Below are positions 19,039-28,218 of a stretch of 64,000 nucleotides of DNA, in pieces (position 1 is the first letter of the stretch; each line of letters opens with the position of its first letter). Position numbers and translations under genes: made by a program. The stretch is from Blattamonas nauphoetae (taxonomy: Eukaryota; Preaxostyla; Oxymonadida): contig JARBJD010000026.1 in the NCBI GenBank assembly GCA_033064195.1, forward strand, positions 124,001 through 188,000. The letters run 5' to 3'. The notes under the pieces were generated by a model. The model had not been told where the DNA came from. It searched no databases and worked only from the letters and a program-made list of their open reading frames with translations.

Positions 19039-20569
19039 TTATTGCTTTGATGAAGAGACACCGAATTGGAGTGTTGTCTGCTTAAGTTTGGGAGTTGGTT
19101 TGATTGTCTTGGATATCGTCAGATGATTTTTTGTTGAATTTGGTCGTTTGACCGGCACAATTGGAAGAGAAGGTTCCGACGGAGGTGTCTGAACGAAATT
19201 GAGCAATCGAGCTCGATACTTGCACTGTCCATACAGTGTGGAGGCTGTCTTTGGATCATCTGGACTTCCCTTGGTTTTTTTCAGTTTTGTCTGTTTCTCA
19301 TGCATTTTCGTCATTTGATCGACAAGAGTCGAAATATTCAGCGGGTGGAGACCGCACACAGCCCACGAGGATTTTATGACATCAGGATGTGTTGCCGAAG
19401 AAAGTGCCGATGGGAGAACGCGAGTAAGCTCCGATCGATATGAACTGATACTCGTTCCGCTCTCACTGTTGAACTGTCGTTGTAATTCAGCCTTAAATCG
19501 AGCAAAGATATACCTGTCACAAGGTTGAGTGAGATTTGTCGAATGTGCTGGGAGCAGTGCTAAGACTATATTGTGGTCCTCAGCGAGTTTGTGAATGGAT
19601 TGGTCGTTTCTTGACGGATGACCGTCCATTAGAAGAAGAGCCTTGTCAGTACTTGCTTTTTCCCTCTTTTAGAATCGATTTGTGGAAATATGTGTTTTCC
19701 AAAATTTCCTTGAATATTGGAGTTGTCATGTAGCCTTCGTTGTTGTAGTGGCAGGTAACATTGAATGCAGACAGTTCTTGAAATTCAGGAGCTGGCTTTT
19801 TCTTACTCCACAAAGATGAGCGGGGAGACTGGATCCATCTGCACACACGCACAGCACTATGCTTGCATTTTTCACGCGTTTGGTGGAGACTACAACGGGT
19901 ATTGAGTCGGAGTGACGATGAACGACGAGACATTTCATTTTTCCGTCAATCCGAAGTGAAGTCTCGTCGAGATTGAACAAATTGATAGGTTTGATGTTGA
20001 ACCTGGAGAGAAGATCGGTGATAAAAATCTGCCACTGATTCATTGTTGGGATTGTGTATGCTGATCTTCGTTCTGGTTCGAGGGTGAGTGGGAAGGACGT
20101 CTGGAGAGTAGGAGAGCGTTTGATGAACGACTTCATAAAGCTTCTTTCCAAAATTCTATCATCGTCAACATCTTTTCGATATTTCTGATAGACTTCATTG
20201 GCCTAAAGAAATGAGATTTTGAAAAAAAAACTGTGATACAATTGGAATCAAGGCCGATATGATGATTCCACCCTGTTCAGGAATCGATTTGAGACATCTT
20301 TCTTCCAGTTCCGCTTCCGCTTCTTCCGATAAAAGTGGAGGATGTCCACTGCATCCAACACGCCTTCCTTCATTTGTTGCTCTCGATGCTCGCCTTAGTG
20401 AAGAGAGTGAAGTGACATTGGTTTCGGCCACCGTTCGCATCGACACGTTGTGTGAAGAGTATAACTCCCAGCCCTTTCTGGTCGGAGAAGTCATTGTTCG
20501 GTATTCCGATGTTGAAAGAATGCGGTGACAGTCTCTGACAGACAGACGATCGTCACTTTGTTTTGACAT
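19039..20569 (-). pseudogene. Pogo-like transposase, frameshifted, with one micro-intron
   Basis: Exon 1 (20569 down to 20240, 110 codons) holds the helix-turn-helix part (SVRDCHRILSTSEYR, then the RATNEGRRVG and LSEEAEAELEE blocks). A 37-nt intron (20203-20239, starting GTATCAC and ending TTTCTTTAG) follows in phase 0. Exon 2 continues ANEVYQKYRKDVDDD and carries LFNLDETSLR (first catalytic Asp). MDGHPSRND (second Asp) and LTQPCDRYIFARFK (third Asp) follow in other frames. At least two frameshifts separate these blocks, near 19730-19760 and 19630-19680. The C-terminus has KQTTLQFG, comparable to the end of the element at 27849-30375. The family cuts and pastes at TA. Confidence 0.8.
20203..20239 (-). 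other. Micro-intron in pogo-like transposase
   Basis: 37 nt on the minus strand with GT...AG ends and a T-rich run. Splicing it out keeps the frame and joins two transposase blocks that align with the corresponding blocks at 28573-28604 and 35696-35722. Confidence 0.7.
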
Positions 20570-21313
20570 AAAAGTTGTGGTTTTTCATCTTCTTCAATTT
20601 CGCATTTCTTCGTGTCCATTTCAGATATTCATACAAAAACGCTGTAAAAGATCCTTTTTTTATGAAATGAGTTCAAAGTTGATAATTGTGAGAAAGCTTT
20701 TCTGATCTCTTTTTCAGTGATTTGGCTTGTATTTCGACCGTTTGTGGCCGGGTTAGAGCCAGGTGGTCGGGTTGGATCCACATGGTATGTCTTATCATCA
20801 GAGATTTCATTCCCGACTTGTTTTGAACAGGTTTGCTCCATTTTTGATTTCTGGAATTGGTAAAATCAGGAGGGAGTTGAGCAGTGTGAGAATTCTGAAT
20901 TGAGAAGTAACGCTTCACCATCTTGGTTTTCTACAAAAATGAAATATCATATTTGTTCTATTCAATAACCTCTCTTCACTTCTTCATGTGCTTCTTGGAG
21001 TCGACGATCAATGACATATCGCACTCGTGGATGTCCATTCTCGATCCAGAATAGCCAGTATGATATTAGATGTAATGCCATAATTGGTGGAGGAGGACTT
21101 TCTGGAGTTGATGTGAAATATGGATCAAGTGCTCCCTGATGGATTGGTGTTCCTCTGAAGACAATGTTGATTGATTCTGCTGTCGAGATTCCTTCTTCTA
21201 CACCAGCGAGATTACCTCGTTCTGTTGGAACCATGAATGTGAAACTTGTTGCATCTGTGGTACCAGTGTGATAAAATCTTTTGTACAGTTTGTCTTTATA
21301 CTCATACACGCGA

Positions 21314-21793
21314 GGGTGTCTCAATTTCTAGGGGAAAAACTCGATCCCAGGGGAATATCTCAATCACAGGGGAGAATCTCGAACACAGGGGAAAATCTCG
21401 AATACAGGGGAAAATCTCAATCACAGGGGAAAATCTCGGGCCACAGGGGAAGAATGTCATATACCATAAGGGTTGAAGAAGAACATAATTTTGAACATGT
21501 TTGGTTCAGCGGTAAGTACGTTGGACTTTGAGGCGGCGGACCCGGGTTCGATTCCTGTCATCGACTTTTTTTTCCTTTTTTTTTTCATTTTTTTCAGACA
21601 TCAAATATTCTCTCTGTTTTCAATCTTTTTTCTGCTGAAACTGTTCACAAAGACTCTACGAGGAACAAAGCGTTGCTTATGAGCGTGCCATCACGATCCT
21701 GCTTTGGTTTTCAAAGTCAGGCATTATTCCACAAAATAACTCAACACACAACATAAAAATGAAATGTTGGATGAACTGTCGATCACACTTTCA
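21314..21793 (+). repeat. Left terminal inverted repeat of the capture element
   Basis: Contains a subterminal array of six to seven 19-bp units (21331-21450; consensus GGGGAAAATCTCGAACACA with variation), a tRNA-like segment (21496-21564), a long T-rich run, and a unique inner part. The arm at 24196-24675 repeats all of this in reverse. Arrays of short repeats next to the ends are typical transposase binding sites. Confidence 0.8.
21496..21564 (+). other. tRNA-Gln-like sequence inside the inverted repeat (degenerate)
   Basis: It has an A-box-like TTGGTTCAGCGGTAAG, an anticodon loop CTTTGAG with anticodon TTG next to a TTGGA 5' stem, and a perfect B-box core GGTTCGATTCC (21545-21555), followed at once by a T-run that could stop RNA polymerase III. 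The acceptor stem does not pair and the 3' half of the anticodon stem is lost, so I do not call it a tRNA gene. It may act as an internal pol III promoter or be the head of an old tRNA-derived SINE. Confidence 0.5.
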
Positions 21794-22099
21794 CTGATCC
21801 AAACGACTGAAGTAGTGATTGTGGTGATATCGCCTGGAGGGAGTGATGCGACTCTTGTTCGTGTGACAGGAGGAAAAGTTGAAATGACAGATGTGTGATC
21901 GAATCAGGGATGAAAGAGAGCACGAATTTGGTTGATATTGTGGGAGGGAAAGAGCGTGGACACCCTTCGAGTGGAGAGTGGGATTGCGTTGAACTCTTCC
22001 ATTGAGTGGATGTCGATGGGAAGGGTGAATGTGTCTGAAGTGTGGCATCGGGAACGTCAGCTCGACTGATGGATGTCACTCTCACACATCTCCTTTTCT

Positions 22100-24190
22100 T
22101 CCTCTCCTTTCCTCTTCTCCTCACTCGATTCGTGCTCACTCTTCAATGTGTCCATCACCGACTTCTCCTCAGGCGTGCTGGTTGAAGTGACAGATGTGAA
22201 ATCGCTCCTCTTGAAAACATGTCAGTTCTCAGTATCGACGAAATTGACATCTGAACAAAATGAGGAAGCATCACACATTTGTTCCTGGATGTATTCTTCC
22301 ATCACTCTCACAAATTGTTCGTCAACATTCCATTCAGTCGAAATAAAGCATCATCCGATTGGAGCTGTGTCGATGGTTGGAGGCGAATTGACACTGATCT
22401 CTTGCACTTTCTCGACAACTCACCTTCGAACATTGACTTCCCTTCGCTTCGTCGGAATGTGTTGTGTTCAGATGGGAAAGTGTCGATTGAGACGATTGGA
22501 GGCGGAGATGGCCATTCGTCGCCTCATCATTGGATCTCGACGAACAACTGGGGTGATAGTGATTGATGATTTTCCATCATATTATCGTATACTTCTTTTG
22601 TCAAACAAATCTTAATTCGTGAAAACGACCCACTCTTTTTCGATTTTGCCTTCATTTGTCCAACTTACTTTCATTATGAGTAAATTCTGCACATAAACAG
22701 CAGAAAATGAAGATTTTCAATCGTTCGAGATTGTCTCTGTTTCGATTCTCTGTGTGTGTGGACAGATCTCGAGAGTTGTCTTTCGATGTTCTTTTCTGGA
22801 TACTGACTTCACACATTTCACATTTTCTTTCAGAAACTATTTTGAGTAAGATGCCTATTTTTAATGAATGAATGAAGTGATTGGAAGGATATGGGAAACA
22901 AAAGCTCAACCCTCGAGATCTGTCCACACACACAGAGAATCGAAACAGAGACAATCTCGAACGATTGAAAATCTTCATTTTCTGCTGTTTATGTGCAGAA
23001 TTTACTCATAATGAAAGTAAGTTGGACAAATGAAGGCAAAATCGAAAAAGAAAGTGGGTCGTTTTCTCACGAATTAAGATTTGTTTGACAAAAGAAGTAT
23101 TTTACGATAATATACGATGTGATGTGGAGAAGAAATCACAATCAGCTTATCACCATCACGTTACGACGAATCGACCCCCAACTGCTCAGTCGGCAGAGTC
23201 AACTTCCAAGTTCGACAGGAAAGCAAAGACGTATGAGATTGTATTGAGAGGGAGGCGTTCATCCCGTGTGATCTGTCTCTTGAAGTGTTTGACAGTATCC
23301 TACTCTCTAAAACAGAATTCTCGGAAGGTGAACACATTTTGGTGGAGTTGGATACATCCGAAGTGACATCGTGGAAAGAAGACACAATCGAACTGTCGCT
23401 TCATCAGTCATCGCTCGCTTTGCTGAACAAGAAACACGATCTGCACAGCCGTGTGCTGTTTGGAGCGAGTGGAAAGACAGAGTCGTTCTCGCTAACAGGA
23501 TTGAAAGGGAACATGTCGACGTCGACAAAGGAAGAAGGACGAAGAGATGCCAAAAGCAATGAGTGAGCTGGACGAATGCCAAATCGACGTGAAAGAAGAG
23601 GAACTTGAGAACCATTCCACGGCTCTACAAGTCTTCAGCACATCCGATGGGACGCTCCATCCAAACTCGTTCAACATGATCAGCAACGGCATTTCCCAGG
23701 ACCAACTGCCATTCATGTCATTCCCACAACCGTTCGTGGCGCATGTGGAAGTGTTGAAATGCGAAGGCGAGCCAGCTGTAGTTCGTGTTCTTGCGAACAG
23801 AACACTGTACTCTGCTCTGCACGTTAAGAAGAGATGTGATCTGCCGAATATGGAGATCCGATGACAGATGGTGGCTGGACTGGATCGCCTCGTCCAACAC
23901 AATTCGTCTAGCGACGTCCTCACCCAACTCTCGTCGCACTGGATCCTCGTTGACTCTTCTGGCTCAATCTGCCTCAAACTGGATCAGAACTTGAACGAGA
24001 CGGGCTTGACAACTCAGCAACTTGCCAATCGGAAGAAGATGCGAGAAGAAGACCGTCGTTGGAGTGTGCCTGAACAGATTGAAGAAGAGGACAGAAGTCA
24101 CAAGAAGGACGAGAAAGAACTACAAGCAGTTCCTATTGATGCTCAGAAGGCGTCAGTTTTTAGGCTTGGCCTGGTGTTGTGGGACCTGGG
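22100..24190 (+). pseudogene. Captured fragment of a host beta-helix/kinase-like surface protein gene
   Basis: The reading around 22240-22560 gives CSWMYSSITLTNCSS, VSMVGGELTLISCTFS and GGGDGHSSPHHWIS, which match the C-terminal ectodomain module of the big gene at 55358-64000 (MCEWSTGMISLSETNC, GGDGSESGSMWISS). 23300-23500 matches its membrane-proximal segment (LDTSEVTSWKEDTIELSLH versus LNEDVNVTEWNETSIMVTI). 23900-24197 matches the kinase-like tail (SSHWILVDSSGS, WSVPEQ, ASVFRLGLVLWDLG). A 535-bp foldback element (22579-23113) interrupts it. The fragment is in several frames and ends where the right inverted repeat begins. It is probably non-functional cargo. Confidence 0.7.
22579..23113. 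repeat. Foldback (MITE-like) element inside the captured gene
   Basis: Two arms of about 195-200 bp (22579-22773 and 22912-23113) are near-perfect reverse complements, beginning at TTATCGTA and TACTTCTTTTGTCAAACAAA and ending at GACAGATCTCGAG, with a 138-bp spacer. It sits between two adjoining pieces of the same protein family, so it inserted after or before capture. No target duplication is clear to me. Confidence 0.75.
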
Positions 24191-24195
24191 TCTGT

Positions 24196-24675
24196 GAAAA
24201 TGTGATCGACAGTTCATCCAACATTTCATTTTTATGTTGTGTGTTGAGTTATTTTGTGGAATAATGCCTGACTTTGAAAACCAAAGCAGGATCGTGATCG
24301 CACGCTCATAAGCAACGCTTTGTTCCTCGTAGAGTCTTTGTGAACAGTTTCAGCAGAAAAAAGATTGAAAACAGAGAGAATATTTGATGTCTGAAAAAAA
24401 TGAAAAAAAAAAGGAAAAAAAAAGTCGATGACAGGAATCGAACCCGGGTCCGCCGCCTCAAAGTCCAACGTACTTACCGCTGAACCAAACATGTTCAAAA
24501 TTATGTTCTTCTTCAACCCTTATGGTATATGACATTCTTCCCCTGTGGCCCGAGATTTTCCCCTGTGATTGAGATTTTCCCCTGTATTCGAGATTTTCCC
24601 CTGTGTTCGAGATTCTCCCCTGTGATTGAGATTTTCCCCTGGGATCGAGTTTTTCCCCTGAAAATTGAGGTACCC
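24196..24675 (-). repeat. Right terminal inverted repeat of the capture element
   Basis: Reverse complement of 21314-21793 with only a few differences. It includes the inverted tRNA-like segment at 24425-24493 and the 19-bp array at about 24540-24659. Confidence 0.8.
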
Positions 24676-25539
24676 TACACGCGAGGTACACAAATTGAAT
24701 TCTCAAACTCTTCTGTCACTGAAGTACCAATGAAATCACCATTCACCATCATCATTTGATAGATCTCAGGTGATATTGTTGACATTGGGAAATTGGGAAA
24801 GTTGGATCCAAACATTTCGAATTGACCAACATATTGAGGATTTCTGAAGACCGTTCATTCTTTTGGTCTTTCAGGGAATACGCACATCAGATTCATGAGA
24901 TTGTTGAGTTTGATACTGATGTTTGATCTCACTCCCATGGCATTCGCTTTTGATTGGAATGATTGTGTGTCAATTCTTTCTGCTTTCAGAACATTATGAG
25001 TCTTCGAAGATGTGTTGATCAGTGATGGTTTCGTTGCATCTGTGATTTGATCTCCATTACAGATCGAAGTGGCTTTATCCACCGATGAAGTAAGGGCAGT
25101 GGAAGTGGTTGGCGATGTAGCGATATATTTCACAAGGCCTGATTGTGCCGGTTGACAATACTGAGGTTTAAGAACTGGATTCCCGATCTGGGTAAACTCT
25201 TTTGTCAATGTCGAGAAGTCTCCATGATGCATAAACTCCTGCGTCACGTTTTTGAATTCTCCCTCACACAGAAGGTTCATTTCTGATGGGTCTGAAAGAT
25301 TCCACAACTCAATATCTGGATGTTGTTCGCGACTGTTTTCCAATGTTTTTCGGATGACAGTGGATGTTCGAATTGGACAGTAAACGAGTGACTCGGTTGT
25401 TTTCTTTAAAGTTTCACATTTTCAAAACAGATCTCAGAAAGGGAAAACAGTGGGTATGCAACCCGCATTTGAACAGTTCAATTCGCCAGGACTTTCAGTG
25501 ACAAAGAACCCCACCACACTCTCTACACTTTGTTTCGTG

Positions 25540-25800
25540 TAGATCAGTCACTTCCGAATACGTCGAAATACCTTCAAAGACTCTATTTGAGAGTATTATG
25601 CGGACGACCATTATTCCAGAAATTGATCGTAGACGGTGACAGAAGTGTTCATCGGAAAAAGCAATCATTCTGATGGATGGACACGGCAGTCGGGAAAACA
25701 CTTCCCTCCACGAATTTGCCGAAGAGCATTACGTGCTGGTAGTGTTGCTGCCACCGAACACGACCTCATCAACTGACTCTCGAACAACTGTTCCGCCCTC
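25540..25800 (+). pseudogene. Fragment of a pogo-like transposase
   Basis: Plus-strand readings give TTIIPEIDRRR, then ILMDGHGSRENTSLHEFAEE and LVVLLPPNTTSSTDS, which line up with MDGHPSRNDQSIHKLAEDHN and LALLPAHSTNLTQP of the transposase at 19039-20569. Only the second catalytic Asp region survives; both sides are gone. It is an old plain DNA-transposon relic. Confidence 0.65.
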
Positions 25801-25935
25801 CAAAGTTAAAGCGCCACCATTGATCAAAGAACCTGTCCCAGTGGAATGAGAGAAAGAGAGGATGTCACAAGTGATATGTCGAGTTTTGTTGAGGCAGAGA
25901 AGGAAATGTAATTCTATTTCATTTCCTTCAATCAC
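25770..25935 (-). pseudogene. Scrap of a beta-helix surface protein gene
   Basis: The minus-strand reading contains FSHSTGTGSLINGGALTLEGGTV, the kind of short Gly/Thr/Leu ladder (HSTGTGSLI, then GALTLEG) that recurs in the surface proteins of this window. About 55 codons only. Confidence 0.4.
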
Positions 25936-26389
25936 ACATTTTTGACCGTTTCCGACAAGTTACATACCTCTTCCGCAACCACACTCTCTCCCAGCAGCTC
26001 CTTCATGCTCGGCTTCCTCCCTCACAGCCAAACCTCCATGTCTCATCTCCAACTTGGCAATCATTCACGACCACATTCGGAACGTTCATCCAAAGAAGCC
26101 ATCCGAAGCATCCCTTTTCCTCTTCTCACTCTGATTTGGAGCAAGAGCTAGCACAACATTTGGTTCGATCCTTGTGAAATTTTTCTCCTGTCGTTCATTG
26201 AACTAACTCGGCAACGAAAGGATTTATTGAAGCAAATTGCAGCGGAGACACACCCTGAAGTATCACCATTTGTGTTTGTTCAGGGATTGGGAATTAGGTG
26301 CACAGTTTGTTTTGAATGTCTTGCTGGGACATTCTCAACACCTAAAAAGTTCATAGATATCCCTTCACAAACAAAAAACTATACGACTT

Positions 26390-27846
26390 GAAAAAACATA
26401 CTCCTCTTATCGAAGTTTTCACAAGGTTCTTCAACTCCTTTTCGATCTCTTCTCTTTCAAGTCTTCATCTTTCCACCCAGAATTTCCGTTTTACAGTCTC
26501 TCGCTTGATACCTCGCGTGATAGAAATGGCGAAGACCATCTTCTCATCTATATTCGCTCATTTTCAGAGTCCGCTTCAATTCATTCGTATCTATTATCAC
26601 TATCCTCAATTCATTCTGGAACTAGAAGTGTTCTGTGTGGGGAAGTGATGAAAGGGATACAGACTTCGAAACTTTCAATCATGAACTGTGTCTCAACCAC
26701 GACTGATGGCGCTTCATCGATGCATGGCGAGGGAAAGGGTTTCCTGGGTGTAATTCGAAGAGAGGGGTTCTCTGGAATACACGTCCATTGCCACGTTCAA
26801 AAGGTTCAACTGGTTCTCCATCATGTTCTGAAGAAAAGACGACACAGACACTTTCGTGCGGCAGTGAAAACCGTCGGACGTATGGCAAGTTTCATTAAAA
26901 TATCATCAAAAAGAAGAAATATGCTGAAACAATTCTAGAAAACAAGTCTCAAGACTGTTTTTTCCATCCCACTCATCCAAAAGATCAGATGGACATCAAC
27001 GTATCGGTCCATCAAACACGCTCTGGCTTGCTTCAACTCAGCTCAGAGAGTGATCGCCATCTGTGGGTCACAGAAGAAGAAGCATCATGATCACTAGTTC
27101 TCTTCTTCTGCAGCAACCGTCATCGAGTTTCGATTTTTCTTCAATCCCCCATTCTCAACAGCAGCATTCCCGAATTGCTACGCTGACTAAGATTGCACTG
27201 TTCGTGCAACCAAATTCTGTCTTTCCAGAACGAGGTTTCAGTGAAACCTCAAGAACAAAAATACGGTTCCGATACCATTTGTCGTCAGAATCTCTCTCCA
27301 AGCAGAGCGTGATCGTCGCCAACAGAAAACCAACACTTTCTGATGAACAATTGGACACATTGTTCACGCAGTTCTGTGCAAAGTATCCACGCCCGCGATA
27401 TCATCCGTGTTCAAGAGCCAAACAAACAGTAATCAATCAAGTTCCCTCAATTCCTCCAATATCTTCATCATTGATTCCATTTCCACCATTCATTCCACAG
27501 TCAATGTCGGTACAGAATTGTTCCACAGTGCAGATCTTGATAATCGAGTCTCACACATGGAAACCCAATCGAACGTCTCTCCTTCCATCTCCATTCATCC
27601 ATTCGTCTTCCCGAATTGAAGTGAGGGCAATTCGGATTGAATCAGATAATCCGAAACAAGAAAGAAAATGAAGGAAGAATGAACAGATCAACTATCTGAG
27701 TTGACCACTGCTGTGTGTATGCTTAGTACTCCAGCGACGGAAGCGTGCTGTGAACCAATCTTTGCCCAGATGCGAGCGCTGGTTGACTCGCATCGACAAT
27801 CAATCAACCCTCAGACTGTCCTTGCTTTGATTCGCGTCGGTTCTCA
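26390..27846 (+). pseudogene. Decayed hAT-type transposase
   Basis: The plus strand near 26660-26850 reads TTDGASSMHGEGKGFLGVIR, then HVHCHVQKVQLVLHHVLKK, the DGAP-type and H-C blocks of hAT transposases that surround the second catalytic Asp. Upstream (26490-26560) is a LDTSRDRNGEDHLLIYIR-like block in another frame. At 27700-27846 is the C-terminal dimerisation signature STPATEACCEPIFAQMRALV and NPQTVLALIRV, cut by the next element at TA 27847-27848. Order and spacing agree with one old hAT copy with several frameshifts and stops. I did not find its terminal repeats. Confidence 0.7.
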
Positions 27847-28218
27847 TAGATATGTCATTCACCCGGTCATTGTCACCAACCCGGAACCTGGGGTCCAAAT
27901 ATACCATATTGGTCAAACTAAGAAAAAAATAAAATATGAGCCATTTCCGATTTGGGGAATTCGAGAAAACCTTAAAATACCTCGTTTCCGCGACTTTTCA
28001 AAATGTGTACGAGTACAGTGCGCACGAAATCCACAAAGTGTGCTGAAATCCACAAAGTCAGTGTCCAACCCACGAGTAATCCATTTCAATGCTTACCGAT
28101 GTTCTAGCTGTTCTTTTCTAAGAAAATTGTGAGGCATACTATGTTAATTGGTGTTTGAACATGCCATCTGTTTAAAAGACCACAAAACTGATTCATTTGT
28201 GCAGGTTGTCACATTCTC

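Larger units (their letters stand above)
18758..20785 (-). mobile_element. Pogo/Tigger-like DNA transposon inserted in the Polinton terminal repeat
   Basis: A 2028-bp element flanked by TA (18756-18757 and 20786-20787). Inverted ends of about 45 bp start CCATGTGGATCCAACCCGAC, with the block AACCCGACCAC repeated twice in each end. The inside holds a minus-strand DDE_1-type transposase gene. Removing the element restores a continuous Polinton terminal repeat, which proves the order of insertion. The transposase has frameshifts, so the copy is probably inactive. Confidence 0.9.
2190..20842. mobile_element. Polinton/Maverick virus-like element, fossil, carrying two later insertions
   Basis: A self-synthesising DNA element. 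Its parts are terminal inverted repeats of about 490 bp, family-B DNA polymerase, retroviral-type integrase, packaging ATPase, two major-capsid-like proteins, small capsid-associated candidates and a tail-fibre-like protein. The element is about 16 kb once the pogo-like transposon in its right repeat (18758-20785) and the MITE (8761-9354) are set aside, which is in the usual Polinton size range. Most genes run on the minus strand; the S74 protein and the ATPase run on the plus strand. The polymerase and capsid reading frames look long and open while other core parts are broken: I estimate roughly four to six breaks, so it is a fossil, but probably a fairly recent one because the inverted repeats still match closely. 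I found no clear target-site duplication and no Ulp1-type protease. Confidence 0.9.
21314..24675. mobile_element. Pack-type capture transposon: 480-bp inverted repeats, 9-bp target duplication, host gene cargo
   Basis: The element is 3362 bp. TACACGCGA occurs immediately before it (21305-21313) and after it (24676-24684), and this 9-mer is a single site in the target capsid gene. Ends start GGGTGTCTCAATTT and, inverted, GGGTACCTCAATTTT; the repeats extend 480 bp (21314-21793 and 24196-24675) and are nearly identical. There is no transposase inside. The interior (about 22100-24190) encodes, in broken frames, a C-terminal part of the host beta-helix/kinase-like surface protein family. Long inverted repeats, 9-bp duplication and captured gene fragments together are the hallmarks of Pack-MULE elements (Mutator superfamily); the superfamily label is inference from duplication length and structure. 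Confidence 0.75.
20843..25410 (-). mobile_element. Partial second Polinton, fossil, split by a 3.4-kb insertion
   Basis: From 20843 the sequence follows the internal Polinton region at 3899 onward (shared ATTTTTGATTTCTGGAAT and the MVKRYFSIQNSHTAQLPPDF reading), then the end of the major-capsid-like gene at 20962-21313, and resumes at 24676-25410 with more of the same gene. The divergence from the first copy is substantial (many substitutions), so this is a separate element of the same family and not a recent duplicate. Only the capsid end is present. It abuts the outer end of the first Polinton, which suggests that the first element inserted into or recombined with the second. It is a fossil fragment with several breaks. 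Confidence 0.75.
20962..25410 (-). pseudogene. Second copy of major-capsid-like protein 1, fragment interrupted by insertion
   Basis: The C-terminal part (20962-21313) reads GTPIHQGALDPYFTSTPESP and the same charged tail as the protein at 4008-5726. The more N-terminal part (24676-25410) matches the ALTSSVDKATSIC and FPERPKE-type blocks. The 3362-bp element between them is flanked by a 9-bp repeat of target sequence. The upstream third of the gene is absent at 25410. Fossil. Confidence 0.7.

Noticed and set aside
21331-21450. CRISPR-like array of short direct repeats
   Set aside because: Units are contiguous without spacers, vary in sequence, lie in a transposon arm, and the genome is eukaryotic.
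21496-21564. Functional tRNA-Gln gene
   Set aside because: Acceptor stem does not pair and the anticodon stem is broken, although A and B boxes are recognisable.
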